Of a DNA stretch of 7,477 nucleotides, positions 1-5,808 are shown piece after piece (the stretch's first letter is position 1; every line of letters starts with the position of its first letter). The translations under genes and the position numbers were made by a program. Where the stretch lies: contig FR881198.1 in NCBI GenBank assembly GCA_000434735.1, positions 1 to 7,477 on the forward strand. The letters run 5' to 3'. The stretch comes from Bacteroides sp. CAG:530. GTDB taxonomy: Bacteria; Bacteroidota; Bacteroidia; Bacteroidales; Bacteroidaceae. The notes below the pieces were generated by a model. It was not told where the DNA came from. It was given only the letters and a program-made list of their open reading frames with translations, and ran no database searches.

Positions 1-45
1 AAATCTTTTATAATTTAATTCCGCCAATAGGTTATGGTATTATTA

Positions 46-1137
46 TTATTTACCGAAACGTTTAGCTTGTTCTTCAATTAACGCTCTATCGTCAAAATAG
101 TTTATTTTCATGGCACGGCGTACCTCATCCATAGTCTGTGCTGCAGCTTCGCGAGCTACTTCGCAACCGTTCTTCAGGATGTCGTAGATAGCCGGGATGT
201 CTTTTTCGAGCTCTTTACGGCGTTCGCGTATCGGAGTTAATTCTTCTTGCATGATAGCTGCCAAGAGTTTCTTGACTTTCATGTCGCCCAATCCGCCACG
301 GGTATAATGTGCCTTCATTTCATCCAGATTTGCATAGTCGGGGCAATAACGCTCAAAGTGTTCCGGACGGCAGAATGCATCGAGGTAAGTAAATACGCAG
401 TTGCCTTCCAACTTACCTGGGTCGCTTACGCGCAAGTGGTCGGGGTCGGTAAACATGCTCTTTACTTTCTTTTCTACTTCGTCTGCCGAGTCGGACAAGT
501 AGATACAGTTGCCCAATGACTTACTCATTTTAGCCTTTCCGTCGGTTCCCGGCAAGCGCAGACAAGCTGCGTTGTTAGGCAGAAGGATTTCTGGCTCAAC
601 GAGTGTTTCACCATATATATTGTTGAATCGGCGTACAATTTCGCGTGTCTGCTCAATCATCGGTTCCTGGTCTTCACCTGCAGGTACGGTTGTTGCCTTG
701 AATGCGGTGATGTCGGCTGCCTGACTGATAGGGTAAGTGAAGAAACCTACAGGCAGACTTGTTTCGAACTTACGCATCTGGATTTCGCTCTTAACGGTAG
801 GGTTACGCTGCAAGCGTGATACAGAAACCAAGTCCATATAGTAGAAGCTCAACTCGCACAATTCCGGAATCTGAGACTGAATGAAGATAGTAGATTTCTT
901 AGGGTCGAGTCCTACTGACAGATAGTCGAGTGCTACTTCAATAACGTTCTGACGTACCTTTTCTGGATTATCGATATTGTCGGTCAAAGCTTGGCCATCG
1001 GCTTCGAAGATAAAAATCTTATCGTAAAGTCCTGAGTTCTGCAGCTCTACGCGGCGACGCAAAGAGCCTACGTAGTGTCCAATGTGTAACTTGCCGGTAG
1101 GACGGTCGCCGGTAAGTATAATCTTTTCTTTTTTCAT
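46..1137 (-). CDS. trpS: Tryptophanyl-tRNA synthetase (TrpRS, class I)
   Basis: This enzyme charges tRNA-Trp with tryptophan using ATP in the cytoplasm. The 363-residue protein has both class I signatures: TGKLHIGHYVGSL at about residues 14-26, which contains the HIGH box (18-21), and an intact KMSKS loop at 203-207. The stretch around 149-164 (TVPAGEDQEPMIEQTREI) is the usual TrpRS region after the Rossmann-fold core, where bacterial enzymes read PVGxDQ. The protein is somewhat longer than the roughly 330 residues of the E. coli or Bacillus enzymes. It ends in a charged helical tail (about 300-363). The ATG start is preceded by an A/T-rich leader without a Shine-Dalgarno sequence, as usual in Bacteroidota. 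The gene lies 51 bp downstream of the TonB-like gene. I see no TAnnTTTG box in that gap, so readthrough from the upstream gene is plausible. No Trp-rich leader peptide or T-box-like structure is visible. The 45 bp beyond its stop hold no convincing terminator hairpin. Confidence 0.97.
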   Translation of the reverse strand: MKKEKIILTGDRPTGKLHIGHYVGSLRRRVELQNSGLYDKIFIFEADGQALTDNIDNPEKVRQNVIEVALDYLSVGLDPKKSTIFIQSQIPELCELSFYYMDLVSVSRLQRNPTVKSEIQMRKFETSLPVGFFTYPISQAADITAFKATTVPAGEDQEPMIEQTREIVRRFNNIYGETLVEPEILLPNNAACLRLPGTDGKAKMSKSLGNCIYLSDSADEVEKKVKSMFTDPDHLRVSDPGKLEGNCVFTYLDAFCRPEHFERYCPDYANLDEMKAHYTRGGLGDMKVKKLLAAIMQEELTPIRERRKELEKDIPAIYDILKNGCEVAREAAAQTMDEVRRAMKINYFDDRALIEEQAKRFGK

Positions 1138-1188
1138 ATGATATTGATTTTATGTTTCTTGTTGTCTGTTGTTTATATATTGTTTCGG

Positions 1189-2451
1189 TCAGTTTTTCTT
1201 TCCGAATAGCCAGCGGAAGAAACGTACGAAGATGTTTCCTTTCTTGCGTGGCTTAGGCGTAGATGTTACTGCCTGATTTTCTGTCGAAACGGAGTCTGCT
1301 TTTGATATGCTGAGGCTGTCGGCCGACTGTATAAGTTGTTCCGCTTTCTTCAGCAGACTGTCTTTTTGCAACACTAAGCTATCTGTTGTCATGAAAGAAA
1401 TGCTATCGGCACTGAGCGTCAGCAAGCTTTTTCCTGAAGAAATGGAGTCTGTTACTTCCGGCTTTTCCACCTCTTTATGCACGGCTGTAGTATCTGCCAA
1501 TACAGGATGCGGCTTGGGCTGTTCTATCTTGAACTGCACGGGTACTGAGCATTTGCAGCGTACCACACGTCCGTGGTCTCTTCCAGGCATCCACGACGGC
1601 ATCTCGCGTATTACGTTCAGCGCTGCCGTATCCATCTGCGCTTCCAGTCCGCGTGCTATGGTAGGCGATGTGATTTCTCCATTAGTCTCTACAACGAACT
1701 GTACTACCACCACACCTTGCTTATTCTCTTTTTTTGCCTGTGCAGGATATTTCAAGTGGCGTTTCAAGTAGTTCATGAACTCCTTTCGTCCGCCCGGATA
1801 TTCCGGCATGTGCTCTACCACATTATATATTTTACCCGGATTCTTTGGAAACATCGTGATGCGATACGGCTCGTTTGGATTCTGCAGAAACAGGCTAGTG
1901 TTTATAGACATGTTATCCATTCCGTCGGCACGTAGGGTGACGGGATGTTTATAGTCGGCTTCTATTTTGAAAAGTCCTATCTCGTCGGTCACGGTTTTTC
2001 TTCCGGTGCCTTGTATGCTTACTATTACTCCGCTTATTGGATGTCCGGAGCTATTATTCACGATACCTTCTACCTCTACGGTTACATTATCTTTCTTAAA
2101 TGCCGTAATATCATCTGCCGAATCTATATAGATAGTTTTTGTTGCATCGTCTTCTTTCAGCGTAAAAGAGCATACAGAGTGGTCTGCATCATAAGGAAAA
2201 TACAATGCAGCCGAGCGCGTATAGTTCTTGTTTATCTTAGTACTGAATGAGATAACGCCTTTATCGTCGGCGGTATATCTTTCGCTTTGTCCGAATATTC
2301 TAAGTTGGATACCCGATTGCGGGGCACCGGTAGTTTTAAGGACAGTGATGTGGAAAGATACATCCTTCTCGTCGCTTTGAGCCTTGGCGGTTTGCAGTGC
2401 CACGGTCAGTGCGCACATTACAAATAATATGATAGAGTATAATCGTTTCAT
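1189..2451 (-). CDS. Exported TonB C-terminal-domain protein with carboxypeptidase-regulatory-like modules and a basic aromatic tail
   Basis: The 420-residue protein starts with a signal peptide (about 1-25, hydrophobic LYSIILFVMCALTVAL, likely cleavage after AKA). There is no lipobox. Two beta-sandwich modules follow. The first is at about 31-110. The second, about 123-200, is of carboxypeptidase-regulatory type (GxVNNSSGHPISGVIVSIQGT, then TVTDEIGLFKI). A TonB C-terminal domain spans about 211-309, shown by MPEYPGG (215-221), YPAQAKKENKQGVVVVQF (235-252), NGEI (257-260) and the W287-P289-G290 segment ending in PVQF. A Ser/Asp-rich linker (about 330-395, with repeated ADS/TDS/KDS triplets) leads to a basic aromatic tail (400-420). 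TonB domains normally bind the TonB box of outer-membrane transporters, with the domain at the extreme C terminus and an N-terminal membrane anchor. Here the domain is internal and the anchor looks cleavable, so a role as a true energy transducer is uncertain. The gene has its own promoter and precedes trpS. Confidence 0.88.
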   Translation of the reverse strand: MKRLYSIILFVMCALTVALQTAKAQSDEKDVSFHITVLKTTGAPQSGIQLRIFGQSERYTADDKGVISFSTKINKNYTRSAALYFPYDADHSVCSFTLKEDDATKTIYIDSADDITAFKKDNVTVEVEGIVNNSSGHPISGVIVSIQGTGRKTVTDEIGLFKIEADYKHPVTLRADGMDNMSINTSLFLQNPNEPYRITMFPKNPGKIYNVVEHMPEYPGGRKEFMNYLKRHLKYPAQAKKENKQGVVVVQFVVETNGEITSPTIARGLEAQMDTAALNVIREMPSWMPGRDHGRVVRCKCSVPVQFKIEQPKPHPVLADTTAVHKEVEKPEVTDSISSGKSLLTLSADSISFMTTDSLVLQKDSLLKKAEQLIQSADSLSISKADSVSTENQAVTSTPKPRKKGNIFVRFFRWLFGKKN

Positions 2452-2480
2452 TCAGCGTGAGTGTCATTTCTTTAGAGCTG

Positions 2481-2511
2481 CAAAGCTACAAGTATTCTGT
2501 TGCATTTCAAA
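2481..2511 (-). promoter_or_regulatory. Bacteroides-type promoter of the TonB-domain gene
   Basis: Read on the minus strand, a TTTG -33 element (2511-2508) is followed by exactly 19 nt and then TAGCTTTG (2488-2481). This matches the known Bacteroides sigma-factor consensus TTTG/TAnnTTTG. Transcription would start a few bases downstream, near 2474-2477, giving a leader of about 25 nt before the ATG at 2451. The element lies in the 76-bp gap after the mechanosensitive channel gene, so the TonB-domain gene has a promoter of its own even if readthrough from upstream also occurs. Confidence 0.75.
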
Positions 2512-2527
2512 ATATTCATTGCTGGTT

Positions 2528-3727
2528 TCATACTTCCGCTCTTAGTGCGTTCAGGTCGGCTCCGGTAGGGCGTTGATATACGCGCAGACCGAATTGTGGA
2601 ATTACAGCGAAGAAATGATCCATCACTTCGCCTTGCGCCTGTTCGTATTCTATCCATTCGCAACTGCGTGTAAAGCAGTATAATTCCAAGGGTACTCCTT
2701 CGGTCGATGGTTGCAGCTGGCGCACCATAGTCATCATTTGGTCGTTTATCTTCGGATTGGTTCTCAGGTATTGCAGCATGTAATTACGGAATATTTGCAG
2801 GTTTACCAATTGCTCTGTACCGTTGGCCTCTTCCTGACTTATCCAGCCTTTAGAAAGAAACATCTTAATCTCTTCGGTTGTGCAGAAGTGTACTGAGTTC
2901 ATATCTATAGAGACTGAGCGCATTATGCGTCGTCCTCCGCTTTCGCGCATACCTCGCCAGTTTTGGAATGAATCGCTTACAAGCGCATAAGGTGGTATTG
3001 TGGTAATAGTTTTATCGAAGTTCTGCACCTTTACGGTGGTTAGCGATACTTCGAGCACATATCCGTTGGCTCCGTATTTATTCATTGTAATCCAGTCGCC
3101 CGGGCGCAGCATATCGTTGGCAGATAATTGTACTCCTGCCACTAGTCCTAATATACTATCTTTGAATATCAACATCAATACGGCAGCCGAAGCACCTAGT
3201 CCCGCTAATATCCTTCCGGCGTTTTGGTCTATCAATATGCTGATAATCAAAATAGCTCCTATACCGAAAACGATGAGTTTTATCATCTGATATATACCTT
3301 TCAACGGGCGATCTCGCAATGTCTCGTGCTCGTTTGATATATCATAAAGCGAGTTTAAGAATGTTCTGATAAGTAATATAGTATTTACTATCAGATATAT
3401 GAGGCATCCCTTATGTAATATTATAAGCAGTATCGGCATCCCTTCGAAAGCGAAAGGCAGCAGCAGATATAGTATGATAGGCGGAATTAGACGGCGTACG
3501 TTGCGCATTAAATCTTCATTAAACAGATAGTCATCCCAAGTAGCCTTGGTGCGCGACGTAATTCTTCGCACAGACGGAATTATTATATATTTAAATAATG
3601 TGGTGCAGGTATACGATATGATTACTGCCGCCAAAACAAGCGCTACCCGCGAAACCCAACTAGTGTCTGTTTTATCTATACCTATATATAATAATAGGTC
3701 TGCTACTCTGTCATGTAGTTCATTCAT
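2528..3727 (-). CDS. ybdG: YbdG-type miniconductance mechanosensitive channel (MscS family)
   Basis: This inner-membrane channel of the MscS superfamily opens under membrane tension and releases solutes during hypo-osmotic stress. The 399-residue protein has about five hydrophobic segments (roughly 24-50, 78-95, 97-121, 148-168 and 174-202). The last is the pore-lining helix, with GLGASAAVLMLIFKDSILGL at 176-195. The MscS beta domain follows: LRPGDWITM (207-215), LTTVKVQNFDKTITTIPPYAL (229-249) and SDSFQNWRGM (251-260). The run RESGGRRIMRSVSID and the C-terminal region (FRNYMLQYLRTNP, MVRQLQPSTEGVPLELYCF, FGLRVYQRPTGADL) match what I recall of E. coli YbdG. That protein is slightly longer, at about 415 residues. 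Family membership is therefore much firmer than generic MscS. The ATG start is at the edge of the divergent control region, with an AT-rich leader. Ile codons here include many ATA, unlike the plus-strand ETF genes. Confidence 0.94.
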   Translation of the reverse strand: MNELHDRVADLLLYIGIDKTDTSWVSRVALVLAAVIISYTCTTLFKYIIIPSVRRITSRTKATWDDYLFNEDLMRNVRRLIPPIILYLLLPFAFEGMPILLIILHKGCLIYLIVNTILLIRTFLNSLYDISNEHETLRDRPLKGIYQMIKLIVFGIGAILIISILIDQNAGRILAGLGASAAVLMLIFKDSILGLVAGVQLSANDMLRPGDWITMNKYGANGYVLEVSLTTVKVQNFDKTITTIPPYALVSDSFQNWRGMRESGGRRIMRSVSIDMNSVHFCTTEEIKMFLSKGWISQEEANGTEQLVNLQIFRNYMLQYLRTNPKINDQMMTMVRQLQPSTEGVPLELYCFTRSCEWIEYEQAQGEVMDHFFAVIPQFGLRVYQRPTGADLNALRAEV

Positions 3728-3761
3728 ATTTTGATATGTATTTTATCGCCCAAAATCCTTG

Positions 3762-3796
3762 CAAAGATAAAAACCTTTCCCTTTTTCTTGCTCAAA
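3762..3796 (-). promoter_or_regulatory. Candidate promoter of the mechanosensitive channel gene
   Basis: On the minus strand TATCTTTG (3769-3762) is a perfect match to the Bacteroides -7 box TAnnTTTG. A TTTG lies upstream at 3796-3793, but the spacer is 23 nt, longer than the usual 19-21, so the -33 assignment is weak. The predicted start, near 3755-3758, would leave a leader of about 30 nt before the ATG at 3727. Position and orientation support it as the channel gene promoter. Confidence 0.5.
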
Positions 3797-3861
3797 TTTA
3801 GTTTCTTTGTGCATTTTTTTGATTTGAGGTTCTTTATAAACGAATGCTTTCACTAAATTTG
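3793..3861. repeat. Perfect 10-bp inverted repeat in the divergent intergenic region
   Basis: CAAATTTAGT at 3793-3802 is the exact reverse complement of ACTAAATTTG at 3852-3861. The 49 bp between the arms are T-rich. Each arm contains an outward-facing TAAATTTG, which also fits the Bacteroides -7 consensus TAnnTTTG. The repeat could therefore be a pair of back-to-back -7 boxes, a two-site operator, or chance in AT-rich DNA. The arms are too far apart for a normal terminator, and no U-tract follows either one. Confidence 0.5.
3830..3861 (+). promoter_or_regulatory. Candidate promoter of the etfB-etfA-acyl-CoA dehydrogenase operon
   Basis: TAAATTTG at 3854-3861 fits the Bacteroides -7 box TAnnTTTG. 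It is the only good match close upstream of etfB. The -33 region is poor: no exact TTTG occurs at 19-21 nt, only TTCT/TTTA around 3830-3836. The nearest exact TTTG (3823-3826) is 27 nt away. Transcription would start at about 3865-3868, giving a leader of roughly 33 nt of A-rich sequence before the ATG at 3899. Confidence 0.5.
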
Positions 3862-3898
3862 CCCACAAAAATATACTAAAACCAAAATAATTAATCTA

Positions 3899-4786
3899 AT
3901 GAGTTTGAAAATTGTAGTATTGGCAAAACAAGTACCAGACACTCGTTGTGTGGGAAAAGATGCCATGAACGCCGACGGAACAATAAACCGTGCGGCTCTT
4001 CCAGCGATTTTTAATCCGGAAGACTTGAATGCTCTAGAACAAGCACTCAGACTGAAAGACACACATCCGGGTTCTACCGTTACAATTCTTACAATGGGAC
4101 CGGGTCGTGCCGCAGAAATTATCCGTGAAGGTTTATATAGAGGCGCTGATAATGGCTATTTGCTTACCGACCGTGCTTTTGCCGGTGCTGATACATTGGC
4201 TACTTCGTACGCGCTGGCTACTGCTGTTCGTAAAATAGGCGATTATGATATTATCGTAGGTGGACGTCAGGCTATCGACGGTGATACAGCGCAAGTTGGT
4301 CCGCAGGTAGCCGAAAAACTTGGCTTGCCTCAGATTACTTATGTAGAAGAAATAGAAGAGGTAAACGAAGGACGCATCCGCGTAAAACGTCATATCGACG
4401 GTGGTGTGGAAACAGTAGAAGCTTCTCTGCCTATCGTGTTGACTGTAAACGGTAGCGCCGCTCCTTGTCGCCCACGCAACGCAAAGTTGGTGCAGAAGTA
4501 CAAACGTGCGTTGGGAGCACAAGAAAAAGCTGCCATTACAAAAGACGGAAACGAATTGCCATACGCAGAACTGTACGACAAGCGTCCGTATCTTAACATT
4601 ACTGAATGGAGCGTAGCCGATGTGAACGGCGATACCAAGCAGTGTGGTCTGTCGGGCTCGCCTACTAAAGTTAAGAAGATTGAAAACATCATCTTCCAGG
4701 CTAAGGAAAGCAAGACCATTTCGGGCAGCGATGCAGATGTAGAGAACTTGATTGTAGAACTATTGGCTAACCATACTATCGGATAA
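3899..4786 (+). CDS. etfB: Electron transfer flavoprotein, beta subunit (bifurcating-type signature)
   Basis: EtfB pairs with EtfA to form the flavin-containing heterodimer that exchanges electrons with acyl-CoA dehydrogenases in the cytoplasm. The 295-residue protein opens with the family motif KIVVLAKQVPDT (4-15). It continues with ILTMGPGRA (63-71), LTDRAFAGADTLATSYAL (89-106) and the nucleotide-binding signature GGRQAIDGDTAQVGPQ (121-136). The AIDGDTAQVGP form is typical of ETFs from bifurcating systems such as that of Acidaminococcus, where the beta subunit holds a second FAD. Classical ETF has AIDDD-NQT and binds AMP there. GLSGSPTKVKK (250-260) is the usual C-terminal element. At 295 residues it is longer than the roughly 250-265 of many EtfBs, with extra sequence around 195-245. 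The stop is only 2 bp before the etfA start, so the two are surely cotranscribed. The ATG has no Shine-Dalgarno sequence but is A-rich upstream. Confidence 0.97.
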   Translation: MSLKIVVLAKQVPDTRCVGKDAMNADGTINRAALPAIFNPEDLNALEQALRLKDTHPGSTVTILTMGPGRAAEIIREGLYRGADNGYLLTDRAFAGADTLATSYALATAVRKIGDYDIIVGGRQAIDGDTAQVGPQVAEKLGLPQITYVEEIEEVNEGRIRVKRHIDGGVETVEASLPIVLTVNGSAAPCRPRNAKLVQKYKRALGAQEKAAITKDGNELPYAELYDKRPYLNITEWSVADVNGDTKQCGLSGSPTKVKKIENIIFQAKESKTISGSDADVENLIVELLANHTIG

Positions 4787-4788
4787 TC

Positions 4789-5808
4789 ATGAATAACGTA
4801 TTTGTATATTGTGAGATGGAAGGCAAGCATGTTGCCGATGTCAGTCTCGAACTTTTAACTAAGGGCCGCAAGTTAGCCACTGAGCTGGGATGCCAACTCG
4901 AAGCCATCTGCGCAGGTTCTGACCTTGCAGATGTAGAAAAACAAGTATTACCGTTCGGAGTAGACCGTGTTCACGTGTTCGATGCTCCTGGATTGTTCCC
5001 TTATACTTCTCTTCCGCATACTTCTATTTTGGTAAACCTGTTTAAGGAAGAAAAACCGCAGATTTGCTTGATGGGGGCTACCGTTATCGGTCGCGACTTG
5101 GGTCCGCGTGTTTCTTCTGCTCTTACAAGCGGTCTTACTGCCGACTGTACTCAGCTTGAAATCGGTGATTATGAAGACAAGAAGAATGGCGTTACATACG
5201 AGAAATTGCTTTATCAGATTCGTCCGGCATTTGGTGGTAACATCGTTGCTACTATTGTGAACCCCGACCATCGTCCGCAGATGGCAACAGTTCGTGAGGG
5301 TGTGATGAAGAAAGAAATCCTCGATGAAAACTATCAGGGCGAAGTGATACGTCACGACGTTGCTAAATACGTTCCCGAAACCGACTACGTGGTTAAGGTT
5401 ATAGACCGCCATGTAGAAAAGGCAAAACATAACCTTAAGGGTGCTCCTATAGTAGTAGCCGGTGGCTATGGTATGGGAAGCAAGGAAGGATTCGATATGC
5501 TGTTCGAATTGGCAAAGGAACTTCACGCCGAAGTTGGTGCCAGCCGTGCTGCTGTCGATGCAGGCTTCTGCGATCACGACCGTCAGATTGGTCAGACAGG
5601 TGTTACCGTTCATCCTAAATTGTATATCGCTTGCGGTATTTCTGGTCAGATTCAGCACATTGCCGGTATGCAAGATGCCGGAATCATTATTTCTGTAAAT
5701 AATGACCCTAATGCGCCTATCAACACCATCGCCGACTATGTGATTAACGGTACGGTAGAAGAGGTTATCCCGAAAATGATTAAGTATTACAAAAAGAACA
5801 GTAAATAA
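4789..5808 (+). CDS. etfA: Electron transfer flavoprotein, alpha subunit
   Basis: EtfA carries the FAD that takes electrons from, or gives them to, the partner acyl-CoA dehydrogenase. The 339-residue protein has the N-terminal alpha/beta domain (about 1-200) with GRDLGPRVSSALTSGLTADC (101-120) and RPAFGGNIVATI (145-156). The conserved C-terminal FAD domain follows: VVAGGYGMGSKEGF (222-235), VGASRAAVDAGF (249-260, with the FAD-contacting Arg at 253), GQTGVTVHPKLYIACGISG (268-286), IQHIAGMQ (288-295) and NNDPNAPI (304-311). Length is normal for a bacterial EtfA, and there is no N-terminal ferredoxin domain. The start lies 2 bp after the etfB stop. The stop codon TAA shares its last base with the ATG of the acyl-CoA dehydrogenase (TAATG), suggesting coupled translation of the three subunits. 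Confidence 0.97.
   Translation: MNNVFVYCEMEGKHVADVSLELLTKGRKLATELGCQLEAICAGSDLADVEKQVLPFGVDRVHVFDAPGLFPYTSLPHTSILVNLFKEEKPQICLMGATVIGRDLGPRVSSALTSGLTADCTQLEIGDYEDKKNGVTYEKLLYQIRPAFGGNIVATIVNPDHRPQMATVREGVMKKEILDENYQGEVIRHDVAKYVPETDYVVKVIDRHVEKAKHNLKGAPIVVAGGYGMGSKEGFDMLFELAKELHAEVGASRAAVDAGFCDHDRQIGQTGVTVHPKLYIACGISGQIQHIAGMQDAGIIISVNNDPNAPINTIADYVINGTVEEVIPKMIKYYKKNSK

Noticed and set aside
24..37. Possible terminator hairpin after trpS (CCAATAGGTTATGG)
   Set aside because: Only the outer three base pairs match, the centre does not pair, and there is no proper stem followed by a U-tract.
1307..2250. Plus-strand open frames opposite the TonB-domain gene
   Set aside because: The minus-strand frame has a signal peptide and recognisable domains throughout, plus a good promoter. 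The plus-strand frames have neither.
2472..2663. A 63-codon minus-strand frame across the end of the channel gene
   Set aside because: It mostly overlaps the conserved C-terminal end of the YbdG-like protein in another frame and runs over the TonB-gene promoter. Its translation has no signal.
3793..3861. The inverted repeat as a transcription terminator or mobile-element end
   Set aside because: The arms are 49 bp apart between two divergent gene starts, with no transposase, no target-site duplication and no U-tract.
4133..4830. Two overlapping minus-strand open frames opposite etfB
   Set aside because: They are antisense to strong EtfB motifs and their translations look like noise, rich in Ser, Thr, Phe and Cys with no family features.
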